Assembly: GCF_029867415.1 (NCBI RefSeq)
Contig: NC_081185.1
Coordinates: 30,022,245-30,086,244, forward strand
Direction of reading: 5' to 3'
Length of the DNA stretch: 64,000 nucleotides
Source: Vicia villosa
Taxonomy: Eukaryota > Streptophyta > Magnoliopsida > Fabales > Fabaceae
The notes beneath the pieces are model-generated. The model did no database searches. It was given only the letters and a program-made list of their open reading frames with translations, and had not been told where the DNA came from. Both the position numbers and the translations under genes were made by a program. This document shows positions 11,351 through 22,899 of this stretch, piece after piece (within the stretch, counting starts at the first letter, position 1; each line of letters begins with the position of its first letter).

Positions 11351-11771
11351 TCAGAATCAAAAGATGAAAAGTTCTATTTGTCTATAGAAGCAAATACAAT
11401 GCAACACAGCTGTCATCAAGTGTTTTCTGATGGTGAACACGTGTTTGCACGGTTGGTAAAAGCGTGAGTGAACTGATGGGACGCCGCCCTAGGTAACTGT
11501 GTAAATCATTTCAATTACCACATTCTCTCACCTAACGTCACTCATCATTTAATGCATTTGTTTTCAATTGATTCTGTAACTGTTCATTCTCATAATTTAA
11601 TTGCATTCTTTTTCAAATCCGCCTCTATAAATATATTTCAAATCATAACGTTTATCTTTTTCGCTCCCATTCTCTCTCTCTTCTTGCATGCATTTTTGTA
11701 ACCTCTTTGCCCTTTTCTCAAACCCTAAATGCAAACCCAGAAAAGTTTCAAGTAATCTCTGTACTGCTTCA
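11351..11771 (+). promoter_or_regulatory. Promoter-like leader of the env-like ORF
   Basis: This spacer replaces the missing RT/RNase H region. It holds a TATA box (CTATAAATAT, 11625-11634) and then a CT-rich tract (CTCTCTCTCTTC), a layout like a plant core promoter and 5' leader. The favourable start ATGGCT lies at 11772. The TATA context resembles that of the element's own LTR at 7326. Confidence 0.5.
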
Positions 11772-13997
11772 ATGGCTACTTCATCTTCTCTCAACGCTGG
11801 TTCCTTTGTTCCTCTACATCTTCAAGAAGAAGAACAACAAATTGTTCCTGTTATCTCTTGCTCTATTCCCAAAAACGAGTTAGAAGTTATCTGTGAATTA
11901 ACGGTGGACTTTGATAGTCTTGAAAAACATGAGTTCAATCTGAAAGACGATATGTTGTTTCAAGGATGGACTTCTCTGTTCTCTGAGTTCTGTGGACCTG
12001 TTTACCCAGAACTAGTGAAGGAATTTTGGGTGCACGCCGTAATTGCCCCTAAATCAATCATGTCGTTTGTCCATGGAAGATTTGTTGTTGTTACTGAGAA
12101 AATTCTAAGAATTATGTTTGACCTAAGAAACCCTGAAGGTGTCTATGAAATTGATCAAAGAGCAGATTGGGAAGAGGTTCTGGCTACTCTTTATACAGAT
12201 GTGGAGAAAACAAAGTGTGTCAAGGACATGAAGGATCTCTGCAAAATCTGGACCAAGATTCTTCTGGGGTGTTTCTATCACAGGAAAGGAACCCATTCTG
12301 CAGATTTTGTCAACAAAGAGCAGCAATATATTCTGTATTGTATCGCCACTCAGAAGAAGGTTGATATTGTCTTCATAATATTCAATCATATGTGGAATGC
12401 TGTAAAGGATTCCAGAAACGCTTTCAGAATAAAGAAGAGTAATATTGTTCCTTTTGGAAGAATAATTACTAATATTTTGATTCATACCAAGATTGTTGAA
12501 GACTTGGAAACTCAAAAAGTCATCAAGGATCTTGTCACTGTCACATGAAGCTGTTTGAATGCTCACACCCTGAGAAAGATGAATCTCATTCAAGAGGTCA
12601 TAAACACTCCTCAACCTCTCCCAGGAGCAAGAAGCAGAAGAGATCCTGTTCTTGCTGATTTTGAATCCTTCTTCAGAAGTGAGCTGCCATAAGTTAGGAC
12701 TAAATATCTTAACTCTCTCAAAGAAGAAAAAGACAAAAATGCTCCTGCAAAAGGTGGTCGCAAGAAAGCTTCTACTTCCAGGCCTGCTGCTTCGAGAGAT
12801 GTTTCTGAAGCTGCACCAGAAGCTGTTGTCAAGAGGGAAAGAAGGACAGAGCGCAAATTTGATCATCCTTCTGTTGTCCAGGAGAAGGAAGTCCCGGGTG
12901 TAGCTGCTGCTGTTGTTGTTGAGAAAGTTGTTGAAGAAGAAGTTGTTGTTGAAGAAGTTCAGGAAGTTTTAGTTGAAAATAGTGAAAAAGAGACTGCTGA
13001 GAAAAAGAAGAAGAAGAAGAGAAAGTTGAAAAATAAGAATGTGGAAGATGGAAAGGAGGTTGAAAAGAAGAAGAGAAGAAAAAGGAAATTAATCATTGAA
13101 GCCTCAGAGGAAGAAGAAGAAGTACCAGAAGCTGTGAATCAGCAAGTAGAAATAAATCAAGAACCTGCAACTCAAGAAGTTGAAGGCCAAAAAGCTGTTG
13201 ATAATGAGAAGGAAAGACTGGAATCTGCCAGAAGAAGAGAAATTTCTCTTGGGAAGGCAAAGATTGTGGAAGAGAAGAAGAGAAAGAAGCAGAAAAGACT
13301 TGAGGTTGAGTTTGAAGCGATTCAGAATTTGTCTAAAGGTATACATCTTTCTGAACCTGTTTCTGTTCCTGCTTTACATTCAGAAGTTGCACCAATAAAT
13401 GTTGCTCAAACCCCTGAACCAGAAATTCAACCAGAAACAGCCCCATGAGAATCACCTATCCCCATCCATGTTCTCACACCTACTTCTTCTCCTCTAACCA
13501 ATGTTCTTACCCCTCCTCTTACACCTACCTCAAACGTTCTCATTCCTCCTTCTCCATCCAAAACCAATGTTACTTCTGACCACTCCCTTGAAACCCTTGT
13601 TCTTGATATCCAACCCCTTCAAACTCTCTTTCCACCTCACACAAATATATCCACTTCTCAACCTCCACCTCATGCAAACTTTGAACCCATTCCTTCTACC
13701 TCCCAAAATAATCCCTCTGTATCTGACCTTCCAGATTCTGCATCGCATGAGCAATTGCTTCGTGACTGCAACTACATACCCAAGCCTCGTCCTGAACCTG
13801 AGCTGGTAGTGTTAGAATCTGAGAATGAAGCAGAATCATCTCTCTGTCTTGATAGAGAACCTCAACCCTATTCTGTCCCAAAACCAGTTTCTGCTATAAC
13901 CAAAATAAAATCCTGCCGAGCATATCCTATTGGTGTAATTTATGAAATGGTAAAGAGGAATGTCAGAAGAGTCTTTGACACTCTCAGAATAGCTCAT
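11772..13997 (+). pseudogene. Sirevirus 1 env-like ORF, 5' part
   Basis: Begins MATSSSLNAGSF at ATG 11772 (context CAATGGCT); an in-frame upstream ATG at 11688 is a less likely start. Residues about 60-250 resemble the plant transposon/envelope-like domain family (GPVYPELVKEFWVHA; SIMSFVHGRFVVVTEKILR). A Lys/Glu-rich stretch (about 12900-13350) and a Pro/Thr/Ser-rich stretch (13440-13720) follow. Three in-frame stops break it: TGA 12546, TAA 12690 and TGA 13446. At 13997 it is interrupted by an Ogre solo LTR; the frame resumes at 18674 and stays in register once the 4681-bp insertion plus duplication is removed. No clear signal peptide or membrane segment was seen. 'Env-like' is the family name and does not show a role in entry. 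Confidence 0.75.
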
Positions 13998-16900
13998 TGT
14001 CGCCTCGGTTTTTTTGTGGGATGCGAACTGACTCTTCTTTTATTTTTTGAGTTGTGAAAATCAGAGAGTCGCCACCGACTTTTATTTTATCCAATTAAGG
14101 AAAGGTTTATAAAAGAAACAGAAAAAGACCTTAAAGAGATTTTGGGTTCGGGGGTAGGTTATACAAAGGGAAGGTGTTAGCACCCTTTGTATCCATGGGC
14201 TCTTAATTGCTTAGCTCACTTGTTTGAATCGTTTGTCTTGCTTTAAAATGCTTGTATATGGTTTTAAATATTTTGTAAAGAGTTAACTTTGTAATGATCC
14301 TTATGCGGATGTATACAAAGTGTTTATCTTTCGAAAGATATTTTGATGGTTTGAAAAAAGATTTTTTAACTTCGTAATAATCCTTGTTTGGATATATACA
14401 AAGTGTAGTCTTTTGAAAATTTGTTTTGGAAAAACAGTGATATGTGAGAACTTTTGTTGTTTTTGATTGAGCAAGCAATTAGGAGGTTTACCCTAAGTTT
14501 ATAAGGTTCTTTCCTATTTCTTTAGAAAATTTTCCTTGACTGGATACAGAAAAAATTTGAATTGTATTTGAAACAGTAAGATTTGATTTTGAAAAGAGTA
14601 ACAGAGGGATTACCCTAAGAGGTGCAAGTGTGATTGTGATTTATTTTCAGATATGTTATCTTTGATATTAGTGATCTAGCGCTTCAGTTTTATTCTTGTC
14701 ATACACGTAGTTTTATATGTACAGGAATTAAAGTGCGGGAATGTAAAATGCGGAAAGTAAATCTACGCTATTACATCGATTGTGCGAGAAATGTAAACTA
14801 CGCTATTTACATGAATTTGACAACCTATACATTTATCTATGAATTTAAATTGCAATAAGATAAAGGGAAAATATTTTTTGAATTTTGGATGGTTGATATT
14901 AATTAAAATTAAGGCATAATTAATTTAATTAAAAGGTAAAAAATTTAGAAATAAAATTTAAACCTAAAAAATTAAGTCTAAAATATGTCTAAGTTGCTTG
15001 TTAATTAATTTTAAAATAAAATTAATTTTTTTGTGATTTTTGAAATTGTTTTTAAGATTATTAAGTTAATTAACATATAATTATACAAATAATTATACAC
15101 ATAAATTAAAATTAAAGAGAAAAATATTCTAAATATGTGCAAAATTAGTTTATAACATATAAACTTAATTTAATAAAAAGAAAATATTTTTTTTGATTTT
15201 TTTATAGGTTAGAAATAATTAAAAAGGAAATATATGAATATATATTGGTTAATTAAACAAAATATTTTAATTATTAAGAAAAATAAAATATTTTTGTGTC
15301 AAAAATTAAGACAATATTTTATCAACCTAAAATATTTTTTTTTGCATCTTTTTCTGATTTTTTAAAATATTTTTAAATAATTTTACAAAGAAAATTAAAT
15401 AAAATAGTTAATATATTAAATATGGATCATGTGTGGTTGATGGGAGGGTCTATGGTGTGGTCAAGCAAAACATGTGCGTTGGATGAAGCAATCAGATGCA
15501 TCTGATGGTGACTAGAGCGAGGGAGTATGCCACGTACAGGACCTGCAAAGCACTGAATCAAAGATTATTTTAAAAAATAAACGCGCGTGCCCTCTAGCCA
15601 ATAGGAGGGAGCCACGTCTCGTCTTCTTCATCAGATGGGCTTTTTACACCGCTCGTTTACAGTGTGCTGTAAAAGACCTATATCTACTACACCTGTGCAA
15701 CACGAATAGGGGTTAGACATAAAATAAATTTGGCGCGAGATCATGGTTTTGTTGCAAATGTTTCAGTGATCATAACCATGGCCTTAGTTTGGTCTAATTT
15801 TGCCTCTAACGAAAATCCCCAAAATAGAGCTCAAGAACCCATAAAATGGTAACTTCGTGAATATGTGACCAAACCCTAATTAACTATCCAGAAACGATCA
15901 AAACAACAAACCAAACTCAAATGTATGTTTACATCGTGTTAAATATGCATGTATAATTATATCTTTGTAGGTTTTTGTTTGAACAAACCGTGGGTTTTTG
16001 ATGCTTGGTTCAAGGTGTTTTGGTTGATGGAAACTACTGGAACAGTTTCAGAATCACTTGAGGGTCGTGTTTGGACAATTATTTGCAACTGAATCTAGCT
16101 CAAACTCAAAATTCGAATTTTCAATTTCTTTGAAATTTTCAAGTTGATACAAGTATGTTTCTGGTTCAGAATTTGTGTGTGTGATACTGATGGACTCAAG
16201 CTATTATATAGGCAAGATTGAGTGCTTAGAACTTAAGCAACCATGCTTTTCTTCCATACTTGAGTGCCTTTGAAATTTTGAATATTTTATGAATAAAAGC
16301 TTTGAAAGTCTTGGCCATGGCTTCAATTTTCTTCACCCTTCTTGCCATAGGTCTTCTGTACCTCTATGCTTCAGAATTTGGATCAAACTTGGTGACTCAA
16401 GCTAAATACAAAGCATTGGATCATTATCTTGGATCATTTCTTTTTTAATTTAACTTTAAATGAAGTAAAATTAAATTAAAAAAGAAATAAAAATGTCATG
16501 GGCCTAATGTTGGTCGTGGGAGGCCTTAGACATTATTAGGAACATGTTTGGATCACAAATGCTTGGGCCCTTTTGGAAAAAAAAACAAATTTGATCAATG
16601 TTGGTTTCATGCATTTTCCCAAAAAATGACCAACTTCAACAAGGCATAATCCCCTCAATTTTGATCATATGAAGGAGTTCTTGTACTTTTTAGAAACCTC
16701 AAGATGTCCTCTACAAGCTACTTTGGAATCTTTTTTGCATTTGGAGAAGTTATCTTGATGTTATGGGCTTTGACAAAAAACTGCTTTTTGTTGACTTTGA
16801 AAATGACCTGTAATGTCTTGGCTCATATTTTCCAAATGGTAAATCCAATGACCATGGGACCAATTTCATTTGAAATATAATTGAATTTCCTTCAAAATAA

Positions 16901-18673
16901 GCTTTGGTTGGAATTTTTTGGATGAACGAGGAGAGAGTTATGGCCGGTCAAAGTTCAGTTGACTTTTTAGGAGAAAACCCTAATTTTGAAACTTAGAGTT
17001 TTGTCGATTTCTGAACTTTTCTTGATGAATTATGATCAACCATGGATAAAATGATAAATCTTTTGACAAAATATGGATGTTGACAAAAAATTTCATTTTT
17101 TGACTGTATGTTGACTTTTCGGTCAAACTGGTCGTCTGTTGACTGTTTGAGCTATTGACTGTGCGTCCGAGCGAATCGAAGTTTGAAAATTTGTCTGGTG
17201 GTACTTTGAGACATATGGAGATCCATGAAATCCATTTGAGGTCTCAAAAAACTTGTTCTCCTGAAAAAAAACAAAAACCCTAGTTAGGGACTGTTTGTGT
17301 AGGAGACAGTTAAGCGTACGTGATTTTTGTGTAGTGTTGAGTCTCTGTTGATCATGTGATTATCAGAAGACTTCTAGAACAAAAATCTTGGAATTTTGAA
17401 ATGCAAAAGATTGACTTGACTGATGGTACAAACACGGAGAATCGTGCTGTCAGCGGGTTTGACTGTTAACTGGCTGTCCGGGCATTAACGTAACAGTTAA
17501 AGTGAAAACTTTAACAGTTAAAGTTAATTTTTTCTTTTTGCTTTTGTTGTGTTAATGGTGAAAAATTATTTACATGAGTTGTTAGAAAAACACAAACATA
17601 ATAAGTAAATAAAATATACTGTACGAGAACGAAATTACTAATAATAAAATTGAAAAGGATTTAATGCACAGAAATAAATATTTAACTAGCAATAAACACA
17701 CATAATATTATCTTGATAATTAAACGACGGTACAACAGATAGTACAATATTTAATACTGACAGTACAAATATTACATAAAAAATATAGTGAACAGTACGA
17801 CAAATATATGAACGGTACGTTATTTGAAAGCGAAAGATACGACAAACTTTAAGTATGACGATTAAAAACCCATGCTATAAACAACAATATATAGATGTAC
17901 GGGAGTGCAAGCATCCCAGGTCCGCATTTCTCAGGACTATGTAGACAGGAAAAGGACATGATCACCACAAAGACAGTGATGACAGCAAGAAAAAACGTAT
18001 CGACCCACTTTGCCATTTTTGCCGGGGAAGAAGAGAAAATAATTATGAGATAGTATGATAGAAATTTGGGAGATGAGTGAAATTTGATGTGAGATTTTAT
18101 GGAAAAAATGAGGGGTATCTATAGAGTGAAAAGAGGGATGGAGACGTTGGGGAATGAAGTGGTACCGTACAAAAAAGGAAAGTTTGAGTGGTAGTAGGAT
18201 TTAAAAGAAAGTGTATGGTAGGGTTTGAAAAGAAAGATGTATAGAATAAAGTTAGGGTTTGATTTGAAAGAAAAAGATTTGAAAAGAAAGAAAGAGACTT
18301 GAAAACAATAATATAGTACAAAAATTAGTGGGGAACAAAACCAATAATAATTTAATTGTTATCAGTACAGTCTGAATCCCTGGACTCTGCGCCTGCAAAA
18401 TTTGATTCTGTACCAATTGCGTCAGTATTATTTATCTGAAAATAAATCTCAAATAAACTGCGTGTGAAGTGATAAACAGTATTTGGCGTTTGTGTAAGAA
18501 TGAATTCAACAGCGAACCAAAATACCGTATAAAAATATTCTAAAAACTGAGTATTCATAAAATCAGGATATTTATGAAATAAAATCCAAGATTATATAAA
18601 ACTCCAAATTTTTAGACAGAGGTCTGTTGTCTTCTCCTTGAAAAAAGATGCGGGAAAATTTTGGGGTATAACA
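13998..18673 (+). mobile_element. Ogre solo LTR, 4.68 kb, inserted in env-like ORF
   Basis: Starts TGTCGCCTCGG and ends TTTTGGGGTATAACA. The exact 5-bp duplication CTCAT flanks it (13993-13997 and 18674-18678). Near the start is the Ogre signature AGAGTCGCCACCGACTTTTA and AAGGTGTTAGCACCC. The size fits Ogre LTRs, which are unusually long. No internal domain remains, so it is a solo LTR. It contains no supported gene: most is AT-rich, and a TATA-like ATTATATAG occurs at 16203-16211. Its 3' third is related to the LTRs at 3157-6413 and 40420-41565. Confidence 0.9.
16203..16211 (+). promoter_or_regulatory. TATA-like box in Ogre LTR
   Basis: ATTATATAG lies at a position matching TATA-like boxes in the two related LTR copies (about 5247-5259 and 40834-40845), each followed by GC-containing sequence. 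The conserved position suggests the LTR core promoter. Confidence 0.4.
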
Positions 18674-19458
18674 CTCATCATGCTGGATTAAATGATGTTG
18701 CTATGCGAAAATTCTGGAGAATCTTCAGAAGAAAAGCAGATGCTTGTTTTCAAGAACTTCAGGAAATTTGTGTAGAACTTGCTCCACGACCTTGTGGAAT
18801 TCTGAGGCACTATGAAGATTTTTGGTTCAGTCGTCTTGGAGGGAGATATTGTTTTGAAGAGAAGGAATTCATTGATGATCTTGCAGAAGGCAATCCTTGC
18901 AGGGATATTGTGGTTTGGAGACCTAAGTATCCAGTTCTGACTGGAGACTTCAAGTGGCTGTTTGACTTTCTGAGGGAGAATCCTTCTGAGAAGTCCCCCA
19001 ATATGGTCATTCCAAAAGTTGTTTATCCTCCAGAAGTTGAAGGTCCTACTCCACCAAGGAATTTTGCTGCCATTCTTCAAGCACTTGAGAATGGAGATTC
19101 TGATCTTCCTGCTCCTGAGTATGAAGAAGATGCTTCTATGGAAGAAGCTGGTGCTGAAGATCTTCATGCTGGGAATATTCCTGTTGAGGAAAATCATGAT
19201 GATGATCTGGCAATGGATGTTGCAGTTGAGAATGTTGTCCCTCTGAACAGAAGTTGTGAAGCTTCTTCTAGTGAACCCTCTCTTCTGGTGAAGACTCTAG
19301 AGGTTATTCAGAAGAATCAAGCTGATTTGGCTTCTCCCATGGACAAGCAAGATGATATCAATGATGAGTTTCGCTCATTCATGGTGAAGCAGGCTGAGAG
19401 CAATGCTGGGATTCATGACATGCTGGCCAAGATTATGTCTAAGCTAGGCCCGTCGTAG
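18674..19458 (+). pseudogene. Sirevirus 1 env-like ORF, 3' part
   Basis: Continuation of the env-like frame after the Ogre LTR; the first bases CTCAT are the duplicated target. It encodes a charged C-terminal region with RKFWRIFRRKADACF, CGILRHYEDFW and FDFLRENPSEKSPN near the start, then an acidic stretch and a possible short helix near the end, and stops with TAG at 19456-19458. Removing the insertion restores the reading frame exactly, which ties it to 11772-13997. The whole ORF would be about 1000 codons. The nominal start at 18661 lies inside the LTR and is not real. Confidence 0.75.
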
Positions 19459-19715
19459 TCTTCTGTCTCTTAGCTGTTTCCTTTGTTCTGCATCCGTTTT
19501 CTATGCATCTCCCTTGTATCTTCTGATAATCTTCTTTTGGAAATCAATGAAAATTATCTTCTTTTCTCTCATATTGTTTGTTTTTCATCTGAATCTTTTA
19601 TGTTTTTTGATGTTATGACAAAAAGAGGGAGAAAATGTGATAAATGATCTGATTTATATTATCAGTTGCTGGGAGTAAGTCTCCATATTTCTAACAGAAT
19701 TTGCAAGTTCTGTGT
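19459..19715 (+). other. Sirevirus 1 region 3' of env, left part
   Basis: Noncoding DNA after the env-like stop. It holds a purine-rich AAAAAGAGGGAGAAAATG near 19620 resembling a polypurine tract. It is cut at 19715 by the Athila-like element and resumes at 26868. Confidence 0.6.
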
Positions 19716-21168
19716 TGATCGGTCACCAATTTCACTTATACTCCGCAAATTATTTAGTAAAAATCGGTCATTTCGGTAACACTGTGAATGGTTTGTTCGT
19801 TGTTTTAAGTAGTTATTTCATGTTTTGTTAATCTAATTGTTAGTGGTAATTTTTAGTAGAATAGTTACTTTTAATCACTTTGTTGGTAGTTATTGGTTAT
19901 TTCAGGTGTAAGGAAGAATCGCCGAAAAAATGGGACGAGAACAGAAGAAAACGAAGCCAAAAAGGCAAAGAAAGTAGCTGACGCGGGCGCCAGTGTCGTG
20001 GGACATGGCCATGTCAGCTGAAAAAGAAGAAAAAAAGTTGTTGGGAGCAAACAGAGGCTGACACGGGCGCCCGTGTCGTGGGACACGGCCGTGTCAGCTG
20101 ATACATGAAAAAATGTTGTTTGGAGAAAAACCAGAGGCTGACACAGGCGCCAGTGACGTGGGACACGGGCGCCAGTGTCGTGGGACACGGCCGTGTCAGC
20201 TGTTGCGGCCAGAAATTGTGTTTTTTAGCTGTTTCATTATTTCAAATCTCATTAAGGGCGTTTTCGACTTTTTACATGAATGGAATGTAACCTAACACTA
20301 CTTAGTCCTAGTTTGAGAGTTTTTTTGGAGATTATCTTGGATCATATTGAAGAATTCTACGGTGAAGAAGGGAAGCTATCAAGGGTTTCGAAGAACGGAG
20401 ATTTTCAACAGCAATCGCAATTGAAGATCAAAGTCTTCCCTAATTTTTGTAATGTCTATCATCTTTCTTTTTAATTCTTTGAATATTACTATGAGTAGCT
20501 AAACCCCCCAATGCTAGGGGGTGTCCCTGAATTGCCATTGTTATGAACCAAATTTCTATCAATTTATGTTATTCAAGTTTTAATGAGTTTATCTTCATTG
20601 TGCAAAGTTTTTAATGCCTTTTCTATCGGACAAATAGTTTTCGGATTTACGGTTGAGGTTTAGGTCGGACAAACCACTCAACGCATTTTGCACAATAATT
20701 CTTCGGTAAAAATTGCTTAGGAATGAGGATTTAACCGTAGTAACCGTTTAATTCTTGATATTCATTATTATAGCACTTGTTGTTATTTTTAATAGCTAAG
20801 GAATTAGGATTAAAGATAAACATCAAAGGTTTTCTGTTAAGGAATTAAGGAAAACAACTCTTGAGATTCGGTAGTAGCTCATTATAACTGTATTTCATAA
20901 ATTGGGGAATAAAGTTCATTGCGCGGCAATTTAAACACCTAACCTAGCATGCTTTCTCATATTGTCAAGAACCATTATTTTACTTTTGCTTTTATTAGTT
21001 ATAATTAATATAATTTCTTTACAAACAAACAAACCCCATGATATTTTGTCCAATTGAATAATTGTGAAACTTGTATTTCCTACGCAGTCCGCGAGTTCGA
21101 TACTGGGTATAAACCTCTTTTTAAAACTACATTGATGAAAAATAGTACACTTGCTAATTTTCCGATCA
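19716..21168 (+). repeat. 5' LTR of Athila-like element
   Basis: Runs from TGATCGG to CCGATCA. By eye it differs from the 3' LTR at roughly ten bases plus small indels and a 22-bp expansion in its third GC-rich cassette. Confidence 0.93.
19976..20202 (+). repeat. GC-rich dyad cassettes, 80-bp period (5' LTR)
   Basis: Three units start at 19976, 20056 and 20136. Each has arms of the type CTGACACGG...CCGTGTCAG and the core GGCGCCAGTGTCGTGGGACA. The third unit carries an internal 22-bp duplication. They are markedly GC-rich against the surrounding LTR. Confidence 0.85.
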
Positions 21169-21174
21169 AGTTTT

Positions 21175-21192
21175 TGGCGCCGTTGCCAGGGA
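21175..21192 (+). other. Primer binding site (tRNA-Asp type)
   Basis: TGGCGCCGTTGCCAGGGA, just after the 5' LTR, matches the tRNA-Asp primer site TGGCGCCGTTGCCGGGGA with one difference. This primer choice is typical of Athila/Tat elements. Confidence 0.8.
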
Positions 21193-21371
21193 CTGCCAAA
21201 ATATAAGTTTAATAATAATTCAATTGGATTTTTGTTGCTCTGCAACTAAAATTTTATTTTTCTGTTATATTTTATTTTATTTTATTTTTGCTGATTACTC
21301 ATAATTATCTAATCTTTGTATGCGAGGTAAGGCCTCAGCACAATTTTTTTTAACGCAGAGCCAGAACATCG

Positions 21372-22862
21372 TTGCGAGCTAGACTTAGAAAAGCAAGACA
21401 AGAGAGACTGGAAGCGATAGAAGAAAATCTAATAGCTTCGGAATCTGACAACGAGGATACTTTTTCTGTTCATTCTGAGCACTCGGATTCGGAGGCTGAA
21501 CCTATGGCAGCTCCCGTAGAAAGATTGTTAGGTGATTATGGTGGAGCAAATGCACCAGCTGGCCGGATGACTATTGTCAATCAACCGGTCGATGTTGCCC
21601 ACATTCAGTTGCACCCGGCAATAATACGACAACTTGAGAAGAAACCTTTCTCTGGAAGAATTAATGAAGATGCCAACAAGCACTTACAAAGGTTTCTCAC
21701 CATGACTACGTCGTTAAAAATAGAGGGGCATTCTGAAGAGGCAAAGAAACTAGTGATGTTTCCGTTCACTTTATCAGATGATGCTGAAGAGTGGTTTTAC
21801 TCTTTACCTGCTGGAAGTATCACCACTTGGCAACAAATGGAGACAACATTTTTAAATGAGTATTTCCCTGCTTCTGTGTATATTCGAAAAAGATATGACA
21901 TAGTTAATTTTAAACAGAAGGAAGGAGAATCACTCGGAGATGCATATAAGAGGTTCAAGCGGTTGTTGGTAGCATGTCCCACTCATAACATGGATGTGAC
22001 TGAACAAATGCAGAATTTTGTGAATGGTCTTAAACTGAAGACAAAGCAACTTATTGACACAGCTGCCGGTGGCTCAACAAATTTCAAAACTGCCACGGAG
22101 ATCAAGAAGATTATTGAAGCTATCGCGGCAAATGAACATTTGGAGTTATATGACCGCAGTGTTAATCAGCCTGAAGGGTTAGTCGATTTAAAATTGTCAA
22201 ACCAAGTTGTTAAGATGGAAGACCAAATTGCGGCTGAAGTTGAACGAAGACTGAAACAAATGGCTCTCGAGAAGCAAACTGTAGCACAGGTTCAACCAGC
22301 TCAGCCGATTCAAGCGGTAAATTGTGAGATATGTGGAGGACCTCATTTTGCCATGCATTATGTGGCAACAACTCAACAAGTGGAGGAAATCAATTTTTTG
22401 AAGCAGAACAATCCCTACTCCAACACTTACAATCCAGGATGGAAAAATCATCCGAATTTCTCCTGGAAAGATCAACAAGGGAATGTTCCTAAACAAGGAG
22501 TTGTGCCATACCAAAGTCTACCACAACAACAACAATATCGGCCACCGCAACAACCATATCAACAACCGCAACAACAATTTCAGCAACAGGGACCAAGAAA
22601 AGCAGACTGGGAGATCGCCATTGAAAAGATGGCCGCTCAAAGTTCCCAATTTCAAGAAGAAACAAGGAGCAATTTTCGAAACACGGGTGCATCCATCAAA
22701 AATCTTGAGGTTCAGATGAGTCAGATAGCACAACAACTCGCCAATGCTCAACCACAAGGTGCCTTACCAAGTGCAACTGTTACAAACCCAAGGGAGCATC
22801 AGAATGTGAATGTCATCTCAACAAGAAGTCTGAGGAGATCAAAACCAGAAGAAGAAAAATGA
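21372..22862 (+). CDS. gag: Athila-like gag
   Basis: Open frame of 496 codons from a TTG at 21372; the first ATG is near 21503 (MAAPVERLLG), so the true start is uncertain. It has an acidic N-terminal stretch and then a retrotransposon gag domain (KHLQRFLTMTTSLKIEG; LSDDAEEWFYSLPAGSITTW; FLNEYFP; KQKEGESLGDAYKRFKRLL; NGLKLKTKQLIDTAAGG). A CEICGGPHFAMHY knuckle-like motif follows, and then a Gln/Pro-rich region near residues 380-410. The frame ends in an A-rich run (GAAGAAGAAAAATGA), and the protease frame is open straight through this point in another register, so a one-base slip separates gag from protease. Confidence 0.87.
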   Translation: MRARLRKARQERLEAIEENLIASESDNEDTFSVHSEHSDSEAEPMAAPVERLLGDYGGANAPAGRMTIVNQPVDVAHIQLHPAIIRQLEKKPFSGRINEDANKHLQRFLTMTTSLKIEGHSEEAKKLVMFPFTLSDDAEEWFYSLPAGSITTWQQMETTFLNEYFPASVYIRKRYDIVNFKQKEGESLGDAYKRFKRLLVACPTHNMDVTEQMQNFVNGLKLKTKQLIDTAAGGSTNFKTATEIKKIIEAIAANEHLELYDRSVNQPEGLVDLKLSNQVVKMEDQIAAEVERRLKQMALEKQTVAQVQPAQPIQAVNCEICGGPHFAMHYVATTQQVEEINFLKQNNPYSNTYNPGWKNHPNFSWKDQQGNVPKQGVVPYQSLPQQQQYRPPQQPYQQPQQQFQQQGPRKADWEIAIEKMAAQSSQFQEETRSNFRNTGASIKNLEVQMSQIAQQLANAQPQGALPSATVTNPREHQNVNVISTRSLRRSKPEEEK

Positions 22863-22899
22863 AATTGAGTATGATGATATCATTGAAGTATATCTTGAA

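Noticed and set aside
12123..12866. 247-residue minus-strand ORF
   Set aside because: Antisense shadow of the env-like ORF; no domain.
20931..21245. 104-residue minus-strand ORF repeated at 26630-26968
   Set aside because: Antisense reading of the two Athila LTRs; it is repeated only because the LTRs are.
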